DNA of 64,000 nt from Desulfovibrionaceae bacterium. Lineage in GTDB: Bacteria; Desulfobacterota; Desulfovibrionia; Desulfovibrionales; Desulfovibrionaceae. Positions 1 to 8,195 of this stretch are shown in pieces. Numbering within the stretch: the first letter of the stretch is position 1; each line of letters opens with the position of its first letter. The notes beneath the pieces are model-generated. The model saw only the letters and a list, made by a program, of their open reading frames with translations, ran no database searches and was not told the DNA's origin. A program made the position numbers and the translations under genes. Where the stretch lies: positions 124,001 through 188,000 of the forward strand of contig JAHZEL010000003.1 in assembly GCA_019421865.1 (NCBI GenBank), given 5' to 3'.

Positions 1-258
1 GGTCATCTGCCCGATCCCGGATACGATTACTCCGACAGAATCTGGTTCAAGATGCCCATGCGCGACGGCGGACTGCACGTTACCGACCTGTACCAGTCCC
101 AGTACACCGGTGCGCTCATTCTCTCCGTTTCGCAGGCCGTCACGGATGAAAAGGATGAAATCGTGGGCGTGCTTTGCGGAGATATTCAGCTCGAAGAAAT
201 TCTCAAGCATACCGAAGATCTGGAGGCCGAGGAAAAGGACGCCGAAGCGCAGGCCTAG
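1..258 (+). CDS. Cache-domain sensor protein, C-terminal fragment
   Basis: The frame is open from base 1, so the start lies outside the window and only the last 85 residues are seen. They carry the closing pattern of a double-Cache (PDC) sensor: a DRIWFK block, then VTDLYQSQYTGALILSVS, then a GVLCGDIQL strand. Cache domains bind small ligands outside the membrane. The protein stops about 18 residues after the domain with an acidic, Glu/Ala-rich tail, and no transmembrane, HAMP or signalling domain follows. It is therefore either a solitary Cache protein or one with its membrane part upstream. The ligand cannot be judged. A strong terminator follows the stop. Confidence 0.75.
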   Translation, partial: GHLPDPGYDYSDRIWFKMPMRDGGLHVTDLYQSQYTGALILSVSQAVTDEKDEIVGVLCGDIQLEEILKHTEDLEAEEKDAEAQA

Positions 259-274
259 GATTCGCCCTTTGTTG

Positions 275-333
275 CGGGCCATGCGTGCTCCGTTTTTGGA
301 ATGAGGAGCATGCATGGCCCGGCTCTTGTTTTC
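275..333 (+). terminator. Terminator hairpin after the Cache gene
   Basis: A 16-bp inverted repeat (276-291 with 305-320, one G-T pair) encloses a 13-nt loop and is followed by a T-rich tail (ctcttgttttcc). It sits between the Cache stop and the sdaA ribosome binding site and argues against a longer sdaA start at 301, which would lie inside the hairpin. Confidence 0.7.
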
Positions 334-369
334 CGTGCATCTTCCACCTGCAACCATGAGGAGTTTTTC

Positions 370-1737
370 ATGCGGCCCATTACTACGTCGCTTTTTTCTC
401 TGTTCAAGGTCGGGCCGGGACCGTCGAGTTCCCACACCATAGGCCCCATGACGGCCGGTCGACTTTTCTCCCAGACCTGTGCGGAACTTCCCCGGGAGCT
501 TCTGGTTCGCGCCGCCCGCATACGGGTTCGCCTTTTCGGTTCGCTGAGCGCTACGGGTGCCGGACATGGTACCGACGCGGCTGTCGTGGCCGGCATTCTC
601 GGCGTGAAGCCGGAAGATTGTCCTTCCGGTTTTCTGACCAGACTTTCCGACAATCCTTTTGAGCAGCATCGTGTGGAGATGGGCGACGCGTCCGTCATGA
701 TTTCGCTTGCCGATATTGTGCATGATGCCGTCATTCACGACTATCCTTACAGCAACACGCTTGTGGCGCAGCTGCTCGATGCCGGCGGTGAAGTGCTTTT
801 TGAAAAGGCCTACTATTCCGTCGGCGGCGGTTTCGTACAGTGGGACGGCTGGAAGGCTCCGGAGCAGGGCGAGCCAGTTTATCCTTACAGCAACATGAAG
901 GAACTGCGGCAGATCGTCCGCAGCCAGGGCCTGAACCTCTACGAGATCATGCTTGCCAATGAAATGGCCATTACGGGAGCGTCACGTCCGGCCATCATCG
1001 ACGGCCTGAATAATATTCTGGACAGAATGGAGGAGTCCGTCCGGCATGGACTCGACGGCAGCGGCTATCTTGCCGGTCCGCTCAAGGTGGAACGTAAGGC
1101 GCATATGCTGCTCGAACGTGCGCGGGCCCTTCATTTTTCCCCCGTCAAGTTTCTGGCGGGACTTAATGCCTACGCCTTTGCCGCTTCCGAGGAAAATGCC
1201 TCGGGCGGCGTCATCGTCACGGCGCCGACCTGCGGTTCTGCCGGTGTCATGCCCGCCCTCGTCTACGCCATGCGTCACGACATGTTCATCGGCGACAGAG
1301 CCATCCGCGAAGGTTTTCTTGCCGCAGCCGCCGTGGGTTTCATTGCCAAGCACAACGCCAGCATCGCAGGCGCGGAAGTCGGCTGTCAGGGCGAGGTCGG
1401 CGTGGCTTCGGCCATGGCCGCGGCCATGTTCACCGATGCGCAGGGCAATCCTTCCCGTTATGTGGAAAATGCTGCGGAAGTTGCCCTGGAACATCATCTC
1501 GGCATCACCTGCGATCCCGTGGGAGGCTATGTCCAGATTCCCTGTATCGAGCGCAATGCCATGGGAGCGGTCAAGGCGTTCAACGCCTCCCTCATCAGCA
1601 CGGGTACCAGTCCTGAAGCGCATCGTGTTTCTCTGGACGCCGCCATTGCCGCCATGGCCGAAACCGGCAAGGAAATGAGCCACAAGTTCAAGGAAACCTC
1701 CATGGGCGGTCTTGCCGTGAGCATGGTGACCTGCTGA
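370..1737 (+). CDS. sdaA: L-serine ammonia-lyase (single-chain, [4Fe-4S])
   Basis: Cytoplasmic enzyme converting L-serine to pyruvate and ammonia. The start at 370 is chosen because a GAGGAG box lies about 7 nt upstream; a longer frame from 301 overlaps the terminator. The 455-residue length fits the single-chain bacterial type. Seen motifs are GPGPSSSHTIGPM (about 15-27), APTCGSAG with Cys288, and cluster-ligand candidates Cys339 (GCQGEVG), Cys381 and Cys392 (CDPVGGYVQIPC). The 42 and 11 residue spacing matches the three ligands of the Legionella enzyme. The last residue is Cys455, in the place of the 'tail-in-mouth' cysteine known to cap the cluster iron. With the pyruvate formed, serine can feed fermentative or sulfidogenic metabolism. 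The gene is alone, with a Cache gene before and a dsb-like gene after. Confidence 0.95.
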   Translation: MRPITTSLFSLFKVGPGPSSSHTIGPMTAGRLFSQTCAELPRELLVRAARIRVRLFGSLSATGAGHGTDAAVVAGILGVKPEDCPSGFLTRLSDNPFEQHRVEMGDASVMISLADIVHDAVIHDYPYSNTLVAQLLDAGGEVLFEKAYYSVGGGFVQWDGWKAPEQGEPVYPYSNMKELRQIVRSQGLNLYEIMLANEMAITGASRPAIIDGLNNILDRMEESVRHGLDGSGYLAGPLKVERKAHMLLERARALHFSPVKFLAGLNAYAFAASEENASGGVIVTAPTCGSAGVMPALVYAMRHDMFIGDRAIREGFLAAAAVGFIAKHNASIAGAEVGCQGEVGVASAMAAAMFTDAQGNPSRYVENAAEVALEHHLGITCDPVGGYVQIPCIERNAMGAVKAFNASLISTGTSPEAHRVSLDAAIAAMAETGKEMSHKFKETSMGGLAVSMVTC

Positions 1738-1929
1738 GTCCGGATCGGGGGGATGCAGACTCGCTTTGAGTCGGCGGCTGATATGCTCTTCTGTTCTGTG
1801 CATGTCTCGGTAGCGCATGCGACGGTATGGATCCGGCATGACGGTGGTCCGCAGTCCGCTGTGCATGGATGAACCGGTCCTGATGCAGAGCACGGATATT
1901 CCCCGAACATACGGTCGGAAGGCCTTGCC

Positions 1930-1958
1930 TTGTCAGTCCTGTATGAAAAAGCTATAGT
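1930..1958 (+). promoter_or_regulatory. Sigma-70 promoter of the dsb-like/ribF pair
   Basis: TTGTCA (1930-1935), a 17-nt spacer and TATAGT (1953-1958). The predicted start site is about 1965, leaving a very short leader that holds the AAAGGAG box (1966-1972) before the ATG at 1979. Confidence 0.65.
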
Positions 1959-1978
1959 GCCCCCCAAAGGAGCAGATT

Positions 1979-2770
1979 ATGTCTTTATTTCGCCATATAT
2001 GTCTGACTGTCGTGCTGCTTGCCGGAAGCGTTTTTGCCGGAGCAGCACAGGCTGCGCCCGCGGCAGATCCCGCGGCGCAGCTGGAGGCCCTTCTCAAGGA
2101 GCATCCTGAACTGATTTTGAACGTGCTGAAGGATCACAGCGAAGAAGTGCTTGATATTGTTCAGCAGGGATCGGATAAGCGTCGGCGTTCCGTTCTGCTT
2201 CGCCAGTGGGAGGATGAGATCAACCAGCCCAAGCAGGTGGCGATTGAAGGTCGTCCTGCCGGCGGTACTGAGAATGCTCCCGTCACCATCATTGCCTTTT
2301 CCGATTTCCTCTGCACGTACTGCCATCAGGCTGCCTACACCGTGGGCAACATCATGAAGCGGTATCCCGGCAAGATCCGCCTCATTTTCAAGCAGATTCC
2401 CAAAACTCAGTCCGGACGCATCGCCGGTGAATGGTTCATTGCCGCTTATCAGAAGGATAAGGCCAAGGCCTGGAACATGTATGCGCTCATCTTTGACCGG
2501 CAGAAGCAGGTGGAAGATGATCCGCTCGTCTCTCTGCGTGCCATTGCCGCCGAGGCTGGCTTTGATGCCAAGGCGCTGGAAGCCGACGTGAAGAGCAAGG
2601 CCAAGGAACTGGATGCGCTGCTTGCCGGGGATGCGGCTGATGCCAGTGCTCTCGGATTTGTCGGTACGCCGTATTTTCTTGTGAACAACATGGTCCTGCG
2701 CGGCGCTCTCCCCATGGAGAACTTCATCGACGCCGTGGATATGGCCCTCAAGCATACGGCGGCGAAGTAA
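1979..2770 (+). CDS. Periplasmic DsbA/Com1-like thiol-disulfide protein
   Basis: A 263-residue exported thioredoxin-fold protein. Residues 1-25 form a signal peptide (hydrophobic LTVVLLAGSVFAGAAQAA, cleavage after AQA). A helical N-terminal region (about 28-85: AAQLEALLKEHPELILNVLKDH) resembles the lead-in of Com1/DsbD-gamma-type proteins. The DSBA fold follows with the redox motif C112-T-Y-C115 in FSDFLCTYCHQAAY and a cis-Pro loop (GFVGTPYFLVNN). It should oxidise or isomerise disulfides in periplasmic proteins; which of the two cannot be told from sequence. An AAAGGAG box supports the start. ribF follows after only four bases, so the two are probably cotranscribed, although no functional link is evident. 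Confidence 0.85.
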   Translation: MSLFRHICLTVVLLAGSVFAGAAQAAPAADPAAQLEALLKEHPELILNVLKDHSEEVLDIVQQGSDKRRRSVLLRQWEDEINQPKQVAIEGRPAGGTENAPVTIIAFSDFLCTYCHQAAYTVGNIMKRYPGKIRLIFKQIPKTQSGRIAGEWFIAAYQKDKAKAWNMYALIFDRQKQVEDDPLVSLRAIAAEAGFDAKALEADVKSKAKELDALLAGDAADASALGFVGTPYFLVNNMVLRGALPMENFIDAVDMALKHTAAK

Positions 2771-2774
2771 CATC

Positions 2775-3704
2775 ATGCTTGTAGTTTCCGATCCGAAAGC
2801 GCTTCGCGAACAGGGAGCGTGGACTTCTTGTGCGGCCACTGTCGGCAATTTCGACGGCGTTCATCTCGGTCATCAGGCGCTTCTGCGCCGTACGGTGGAA
2901 AAGGCGCGGGAGCTGCAGGTTCCGGCCGTGGCCGTGACGTTTGATCCCCATCCCGTGTCGGTACTTTCGTCGAGCGCCCCGAAGGAGCTGTGTTCCACGG
3001 CTCAGCGTCTGGAATATATGGACAAACTGGGCCTGGATGCCGTGCTGCTGCTCCCCTTCACCAGAGAGCTGGCTTCGGAAACCTCCGAACAGTTCTGCCG
3101 CCGGGTACTTCTGGAAGGGCTGGGCGTTCGGGAGCTGTTTGTCGGCTATGATTTCCGCATGGGCAGTGATCGGGCCGGCGCCGATGCTTTGCGAAAGGTG
3201 ATCCCGTCCGTATCGCAGGTACAGGCTGTATTAAAGGATGGTGCTCCCGTCAGTTCCACCCGGATCAGAAAGGCGCTTGCGGAAGGGAGACTTGACGAAG
3301 CAAACAGCCTGCTTGGCCGTTCTTTTTCCGTGCAGGGCGAAGTCGTGCACGGCGAGGGGAGAGGCGGGCCGCTGCTGGGGATTCCTACGGCCAATCTCGA
3401 CGTTTCTCACACGCAGGCCATGACCGCTCCTGCTGTGTACGCAACTTCGGCGCGTCTTCTGGATGGCGAAGGGGCCGGAGAGTGGCACATGTCCGTCACG
3501 AGTTTCTGCAAGAATCCTACCTTTGACGGCGCCGCGCTTACACTGGAAACGCACATCATGGATTTTTCCGGCGATATCTACGGACGGAATCTTGAAGTGC
3601 GCTTTCTGGCGCGACTCAGGCAGGATCGCCGCTTTGACGGGCTCGATGCGTTGATTGCGCAGCTTCATGCTGATATGGATGAGAGAAGGAATCTTCCGCT
3701 GTAA
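2775..3704 (+). CDS. ribF: Bifunctional riboflavin kinase / FAD synthetase
   Basis: A 309-residue cytoplasmic enzyme making FMN from riboflavin and then FAD. The N-terminal adenylyltransferase domain shows TVGNFDGVHLGHQALL (about 22-37) and the SSTRIRKAL motif near 167-175. The C-terminal flavokinase domain shows GIPTANLD (202-209), NPTFDG, ETHIMDFSGDIYG and FLARLRQDRRFDGLDAL, all in the usual order. Length matches the family. The start lies four bases after the upstream stop with only a weak GGCGAAG box, consistent with translational coupling. No FMN riboswitch is visible. No terminator is evident between it and the tRNA promoter at 3920. Confidence 0.95.
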   Translation: MLVVSDPKALREQGAWTSCAATVGNFDGVHLGHQALLRRTVEKARELQVPAVAVTFDPHPVSVLSSSAPKELCSTAQRLEYMDKLGLDAVLLLPFTRELASETSEQFCRRVLLEGLGVRELFVGYDFRMGSDRAGADALRKVIPSVSQVQAVLKDGAPVSSTRIRKALAEGRLDEANSLLGRSFSVQGEVVHGEGRGGPLLGIPTANLDVSHTQAMTAPAVYATSARLLDGEGAGEWHMSVTSFCKNPTFDGAALTLETHIMDFSGDIYGRNLEVRFLARLRQDRRFDGLDALIAQLHADMDERRNLPL

Positions 3705-3919
3705 GTCGTCCTGGACAGAATCCGATGCGGATGTGAGCTTGGCCGGGAATGTTCGGAGTTCATTCTTCCGGTACTCTTCGCTATTGCTCCGACATCATGT
3801 TTTCGGAATATATGGGTGAAATATACTTCGGATTTTTACCTTTTTACCTGAAGAAGTAGGATTCTTCTGCAGAGCGGTTTTACGACATTCCTCTACTGTT
3901 GCCTGAGGGGAAAAAAGGC

Positions 3920-3948
3920 TTGCCCGAAGGCCGTTCTTCGTGTACAAC
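3920..3948 (+). promoter_or_regulatory. Promoter of tRNA-Ser
   Basis: TTGCCC (3920-3925), 17-nt spacer, TACAAC (3943-3948). The predicted start site falls about 5 nt before the mature tRNA 5' end at 3959. Confidence 0.55.
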
Positions 3949-3958
3949 ACTCCGTTGT

Positions 3959-4052
3959 GGAAAGGTAGCGAAGAGGCCGTAACGCGCTCGACTCGAAATC
4001 GAGTTATCGGTGATGAGCCGGTACGTGGGTTCGAATCCCACCCTTTCCGCCA
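3959..4052 (+). tRNA. tRNA-Ser (anticodon CGA)
   Basis: A class II tRNA of 94 nt including encoded CCA. The acceptor stem GGAAAGG pairs with CCTTTCC. The anticodon loop CTCGAAA is closed by CTCGA-type pairing and reads UCG codons. A long variable arm precedes the T-arm (GGGTTCGAATCCC). A terminator follows 65 nt downstream. It stands alone and marks the left edge of an AT-rich stretch. Confidence 0.95.
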
Positions 4053-4117
4053 TTTAGAGTGCATTAGTTTTTTGTGGAGCAGTAAACTTCCGCAAAAAGT
4101 TGCATGATAAATCAAGA

Positions 4118-4156
4118 AAAAGCCCTGTCTGTTTAAAAAAACGACAGGGCTTTTTC
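4118..4156 (+). terminator. Terminator after tRNA-Ser
   Basis: AGCCCTGTC (4121-4129) pairs with GACAGGGCT (4143-4151), followed by TTTTTCTTG and preceded by a run of A, so it could act in both directions. Confidence 0.85.
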
Positions 4157-4478
4157 TTGTATGGGACGCCAACAGATTTTAAAGAAGTTTTTTGTTGCAG
4201 GTGGAAGGGTACAGGTATGAGACATATCTCTGCCTTTATATAATGACAGGCTGTTTTTTGATGGAAAAGCTGAGGGTGAACATGGACGTTGACAACGGGC
4301 AATGCGTATTGTTGCATGGCACGCATATGGCAACCGTTTTTCATATTTTTAAAGTTTTTTCAGCCTGTTGATGTTTGATATCATTTAAAATTTATTATAT
4401 ATGAAGCGTGAGTAAATGCTGTATAATGTTAATGCCTGAAAAAGACTCGATTGACTTTTTACAGCTTCAGAGGTTGAA
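4157..4478. other. AT-rich gene-free spacer with promoter candidate
   Basis: No convincing open frame. An exact TATAAT at 4422-4427 lies about 50 nt before the PAS-GGDEF start and is the best -10 candidate; no good -35 box accompanies it, so the promoter may need an activator. Base composition is clearly more AT-rich than the flanking housekeeping genes. Confidence 0.4.
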
Positions 4479-5762
4479 ATGTTTCGCATTGTAAAAAATG
4501 AAAACGAATTATCATTATTTTCACCAGGATTCTTTTTTTATAAAGATGAAGTGCTCTTTCTTGATGAAAAAGCAAAGGTGATATTTAATATCGAAGAAAG
4601 CCCGGTTTCGATTAATAATTTTTTGTGCGTTCTTGATGACTCGTCAAGCTGTCTTTTTTCTAAAATATTAAAAGGTAATGAAACGGGCGATGTTATCATT
4701 ATCAATGCCATGGTTAAAAAAGATGGCGTATGCAAGGCGGTTCTTATTCAAGGATCTGTCATTGAACGTGACGTGAAAGGGAGCGCCGTATATTTTTCCG
4801 GATACTGTGTGGAAGTGAAAAATGAGTTTTCCGTTCCACGAATATATAATTCTTCAGAAATAGGCCTGTGGGAGTGGAACGGCGTTTCAGGAAAATGTAA
4901 TTTTTGCCAGAATTATCATGCCATGCTCGGGTACGACTGGCCTTCCGAAAAGCTGCCCGATACGTTTGGAGGCTGGAAAAAACTGGTACACCCCGATGAC
5001 ATGGAGGCCATCATTTTTCAGGAAAAGCTGTCCATCAATCCCGAGGTGGGAGATAAGTTTGAGTGCTTTGTGAGACTCCGGCACAAAAACGGAGAGTACA
5101 TCTGGACAATTGGAAAGGGTTTCGTCGCGCAGCGCGACCATCTGGGCCGGGCAATATCCATACGCGGAACCAATCAGAATATCGATATTGTACAGAAGAA
5201 CTATGAGGGCGTTCTGGAGAGGAGTTTTCGTGATCCTTTGACGGGATGCTACAACCGTGAATTTTTTAGAAACTATTGGGACAGAATCAAAAGCGAAAGT
5301 TCATTGCCTATCAGCTTCCTTTACATAGATATCAATGGGCTGAAAATGATTAATGATATTCTCGGACACGACTTCGGAGATAGAGTCATTATCAGGTTGG
5401 TTGATATTATCGAAGCTGTTATTCAAATGCCTAAATATATCATTCGGATGGGAGGCGATGAGTTTTTGGTGGTCCTCCCCGAATGCAGTATGGAGCTGAT
5501 TGCTGAATGTGAGAAAAACCTGAATAAGTATATGAAATTAAAAAATGAATCGAAAGACATTCCCGTTCTGTTTTCCACGGGTGCAGCTTCTATGTATGGG
5601 AACGATGAGCTGCTGATTGAAAAAATCAACGCTGCGGAAAGGAATATGCAGAAAAATAAAACTCTTTCCCGGCATGAAAATCTTGTTTTTTTGAAGTCCT
5701 ATATCGAGACAATAAAAGAAGGGGCAGCCACGTCCTATCTGGATTCCCGTATTTTTCTGTGA
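4479..5762 (+). CDS. PAS-GGDEF diguanylate cyclase
   Basis: A 427-residue soluble signalling protein expected to make cyclic di-GMP from two GTP. Residues 1-115 form an N-terminal region without a motif I can name, possibly a diverged PAS fold. Residues about 122-240 are a PAS_3-type sensor (GLWEWN, LVHPDDM, RLRHKNGEYIWTIGKG) with the usual C-terminal linker. The GGDEF domain spans about 250-415, with DPLTGCYNREF, the metal/GTP segment YIDINGLKMINDILGH and an intact GGDEF at about 325-329. The RxxD inhibitory site normally five residues before GGDEF is absent (QMPKYIIRM instead). No membrane segment is seen. A CAGAGG box precedes the start. Codon use is AT-rich compared with neighbours. Confidence 0.9.
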   Translation: MFRIVKNENELSLFSPGFFFYKDEVLFLDEKAKVIFNIEESPVSINNFLCVLDDSSSCLFSKILKGNETGDVIIINAMVKKDGVCKAVLIQGSVIERDVKGSAVYFSGYCVEVKNEFSVPRIYNSSEIGLWEWNGVSGKCNFCQNYHAMLGYDWPSEKLPDTFGGWKKLVHPDDMEAIIFQEKLSINPEVGDKFECFVRLRHKNGEYIWTIGKGFVAQRDHLGRAISIRGTNQNIDIVQKNYEGVLERSFRDPLTGCYNREFFRNYWDRIKSESSLPISFLYIDINGLKMINDILGHDFGDRVIIRLVDIIEAVIQMPKYIIRMGGDEFLVVLPECSMELIAECEKNLNKYMKLKNESKDIPVLFSTGAASMYGNDELLIEKINAAERNMQKNKTLSRHENLVFLKSYIETIKEGAATSYLDSRIFL

Positions 5763-5780
5763 GGGGGGCCGAGGAGATTC

Positions 5781-5827
5781 ATCAGTAAAATGCGGGAGCG
5801 CGCCATTTTGCTGATAGCTTCTTTTCA
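5781..5827 (+). terminator. Probable terminator after the GGDEF gene
   Basis: A 12-bp inverted repeat (5781-5792 with 5804-5815, one G-T pair) with an 11-nt loop is followed by AGCTTCTTTTC. The T-tract is interrupted, so strength is uncertain. Confidence 0.5.
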
Positions 5828-6403
5828 GTGTGCGCTGACGGGAAAATGCAAAAAGCTCTCTCGGGATCACCATGGACGCTCATGCTTACAGTTCAGTCGC
5901 CTCCATTCTGGAGGGTGAACAGACATTGCCGAAAAGCAAAGAGAATGCGGGTAGAGCAGGGAATCCCTGTGGGCTATGAGTTTTCACTGGGGCTTGTTTT
6001 TAGTCCCTTGAAAGAGCCCATGGGCAAGAGTCGCTGTTTTCTTGGCTGAAAGTATTCAGTACGTAAAAATATTAAGATGCCTGGGGTTCTGTCTGTTCAG
6101 ATTTGAAACAGACATTGGCAGTTGTTCATCTGTCCACTATGCGTGTAGACGTAACGCGGTATGAGAATATAAGATCGCGCTGCGTATGTTTCCCAAAACA
6201 GGATCTTTGAATTATTGTTTTTACCGGGCAGACAATTTTGTTCGGTGCTGACAATTGAGTTATTCTGAGGGGAAGTCAGCGGGGAATGTTGCTTGGGCTG
6301 ACGTAATTCTTGATCCTCCTGAAAGTCCCTGTCAGGTTGTTTATGTGCGCAGTAGAAACGCAATAGGTGTTTTTTGATAAGAAAATGATCAATCACACTA
6401 AGT
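5828..6403. other. Gene-free spacer
   Basis: About 575 bases with only short unconvincing frames: a 73-codon frame on the plus strand and a 99-codon frame on the minus strand, neither with a good ribosome binding site or a recognisable product. I see nothing else that I can support. Confidence 0.5.
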
Positions 6404-6447
6404 AATGAACAAGGCCCGTCTCTTCAAGAGATGGGCCTTGTTCATTA
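6404..6447 (-). terminator. Hairpin after the eptA-like gene
   Basis: A long near-perfect inverted repeat (TAATGAACAAGGCCC... with ...GGGCCTTGTTCATTA, one G-T pair) ends six bases past the minus-strand stop at 6453. No long T-run follows, but the arm itself ends in TTGTTCATTA. Confidence 0.65.
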
Positions 6448-6452
6448 CTGTA

Positions 6453-8057
6453 TTATAATTGATTTGTTTTCTGTACGCCTTCTATTGCTGTATAGGGATC
6501 TGAGTATGAGGTCATATTTTTACTGAAAATATCCAGATTTTTTTCATAGACAGGAGTCTGTATGTCGGCAATTCCCAGCAGGGAATGGAAGAGATAATCA
6601 TGCGAGCATGGCGTGGAAACATTTCTTTGGGCTTGTTCTATTTTTTGAGAACGGTTTTCATCTGCTAAAAATTTTGGTGAAGCATACAGCATAAACGGAA
6701 TCCAGCGGAGCTCGGGATGATCCATGAGTTCCGGACTATGGCCACGTGCTCCGCGCAGTCTGTCTCCGTGATCTGCCGTAATAATGAGGATCGCATTTTT
6801 GTCCTGGAGGTTTTCCACCAAGCCTGCCCAGTAACTGTCAGTAGCGCGTATGGAGTTGTCATACGAATTGATGAGGGATTCATCCGAACAGTCGGCCACA
6901 CTGAATGAGGAGCAGATGGGGGTATAGAGTCTGAACTGATCTGCGTAGCGATGTTCCGGATTTATATGACTGCCGAAGCTGTGCAGAATAACGAGGGTAT
7001 CTTGTTCCGGCATGGCCAGTATCTCTTCAAGCATGGGAAGGAGATCCGAGTCCTGTATGCGGGCCCCTATGCTGTGAACGGACGGATGCGTCCGGTAGAT
7101 TTCACTTTCTTTGGCAATGGAGGCCACGGGGGTTTCTCCAGTGGCCATGGCCCCCTGATTGGTCAGCCAGACCGTTCGGAAGCCGGCTTTACGAAAAAGG
7201 CTGATGACGGATTTTTCTGTCAAGGCGGGGGACGTGTCCCGAACGGTTGCTCGCGTCAGCATTCTTGTCACGGATTCCGTAGTTCCGGCACCCGCACTGT
7301 AACACTGTTCAAAAACAAGGAAGGGAAGATGTTCGGCAAGGGGCGTCGTTTCACGAGGGTAACCGTACAGGGAAAGATGGTCAGCTCTCAGGGATTCTCC
7401 GAGTGAGAGTACTATTGTAATCGGGGCACGGTCTTTTTTTTGATATGTTACAGCTCCGGGAAGTTCCGTTCTATTCTCAAACATATCTTTCATACGCCAC
7501 TGCTGCTTGACGGAATGCCCGAAATGGGAAAGGTATCCTGCGGGCATAGGATGCTTTCCTTTCATTTCAACAGGCTGAAACTCCTTGGCGGCAACGCATG
7601 CGCCTATGAAAACAAGCAGCATTCCCCAGGAGAAGAGTGTTGCTCTGGGCGGAAATTTTTTCAGAGCCAGAATTGTACAGAATGTGCCGAAGGCAAGAGA
7701 GAGCAGGAGAAAGGGGCTGACTACGCCCATGGCTTCATGAATATTCGTATTCCATAGAAGTGCAAACATATCCTTGCTTTGTACATAGCCAAAGGAAAGT
7801 GAAAAATACAATACTATGGAAGAAGAAATCAAAACAAAGCCTTCGAGAAATTTTCCTAATTTCCCAAGAAGACAGAATCCATAAAATATCGTTATACTAT
7901 ATATGAGAGATATGATGATGGCTTTCAAGATGAGTAAATCTTCATTTTTGAAAAGCATAATATAATATGGTGTATTTGCAAGCATAGTATATAATATGCC
8001 GCAAATAACAGAATATTGAATTCTTTGTACATCTATAAATTTTCCTATTGCTGACAT
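6453..8057 (-). CDS. Lipid A phosphoethanolamine transferase, EptA-like
   Basis: A 534-residue inner-membrane enzyme of the sulfatase-fold family that moves phosphoethanolamine from phosphatidylethanolamine to lipid A or core sugars. The N-terminal 155 residues form about five membrane helices. The periplasmic domain shows the metal and nucleophile blocks: LGESLRADHLSLYGYPRETTP, a Thr in AGAGTTESV aligned with the catalytic Thr of EptA/MCR, LHSFGSHINPEHRY, and ADHGDRLRG. The cysteine pair of CSSFSVADCSDESLINSYDN is kept, but the CGT...PC disulfide around the nucleophile is lost. The start follows an AAGGGGAGA box. Such enzymes usually lower surface charge and protect against cationic peptides; here that is inference. 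The gene is AT-rich and monocistronic. A different acceptor cannot be excluded. Confidence 0.85.
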   Translation of the reverse strand: MSAIGKFIDVQRIQYSVICGILYTMLANTPYYIMLFKNEDLLILKAIIISLIYSITIFYGFCLLGKLGKFLEGFVLISSSIVLYFSLSFGYVQSKDMFALLWNTNIHEAMGVVSPFLLLSLAFGTFCTILALKKFPPRATLFSWGMLLVFIGACVAAKEFQPVEMKGKHPMPAGYLSHFGHSVKQQWRMKDMFENRTELPGAVTYQKKDRAPITIVLSLGESLRADHLSLYGYPRETTPLAEHLPFLVFEQCYSAGAGTTESVTRMLTRATVRDTSPALTEKSVISLFRKAGFRTVWLTNQGAMATGETPVASIAKESEIYRTHPSVHSIGARIQDSDLLPMLEEILAMPEQDTLVILHSFGSHINPEHRYADQFRLYTPICSSFSVADCSDESLINSYDNSIRATDSYWAGLVENLQDKNAILIITADHGDRLRGARGHSPELMDHPELRWIPFMLYASPKFLADENRSQKIEQAQRNVSTPCSHDYLFHSLLGIADIQTPVYEKNLDIFSKNMTSYSDPYTAIEGVQKTNQL

Positions 8058-8138
8058 GACTTTCTCCCCTTGAATGATGTTTTTTAAATGCTATATAAAA
8101 ATAATTATCTGAAAAAATGAAATAAATTTTTTGTGTAT

Positions 8139-8168
8139 TATTTATGGAATATCTTGATGAATATTCAA
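8139..8168 (-). promoter_or_regulatory. Promoter candidate of the eptA-like gene
   Basis: On the minus strand TTGAAT (8168-8163), an 18-nt spacer and TAAATA (8144-8139), followed by a leader of about 75 nt to the ATG at 8057. Confidence 0.4.
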
Positions 8169-8177
8169 AACTGGAGC

Positions 8178-8195
8178 GTATATACTACTATATAC
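8178..8195. promoter_or_regulatory. Inverted repeat upstream of the eptA promoter
   Basis: GTATATA, a CTAC spacer, then TATATAC: a perfect 7-bp inverted repeat placed about 10 nt upstream of the -35 candidate, the usual position of an activator such as a response regulator. The regulator is unknown, and the AT-rich setting makes chance possible. Confidence 0.3.

Noticed and set aside
301..369. Upstream start for sdaA at 301
   Set aside because: It lies in a terminator arm and lacks a ribosome binding site, whereas 370 has GAGGAG.
2775..2790. FMN riboswitch before ribF
   Set aside because: ribF starts four bases after the preceding gene, so there is no room for one.
3959..4052. Attachment-site duplication of tRNA-Ser
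   Set aside because: No second copy of its 3' end was found by eye between 4.1 and 10 kb, and no integrase gene is present.
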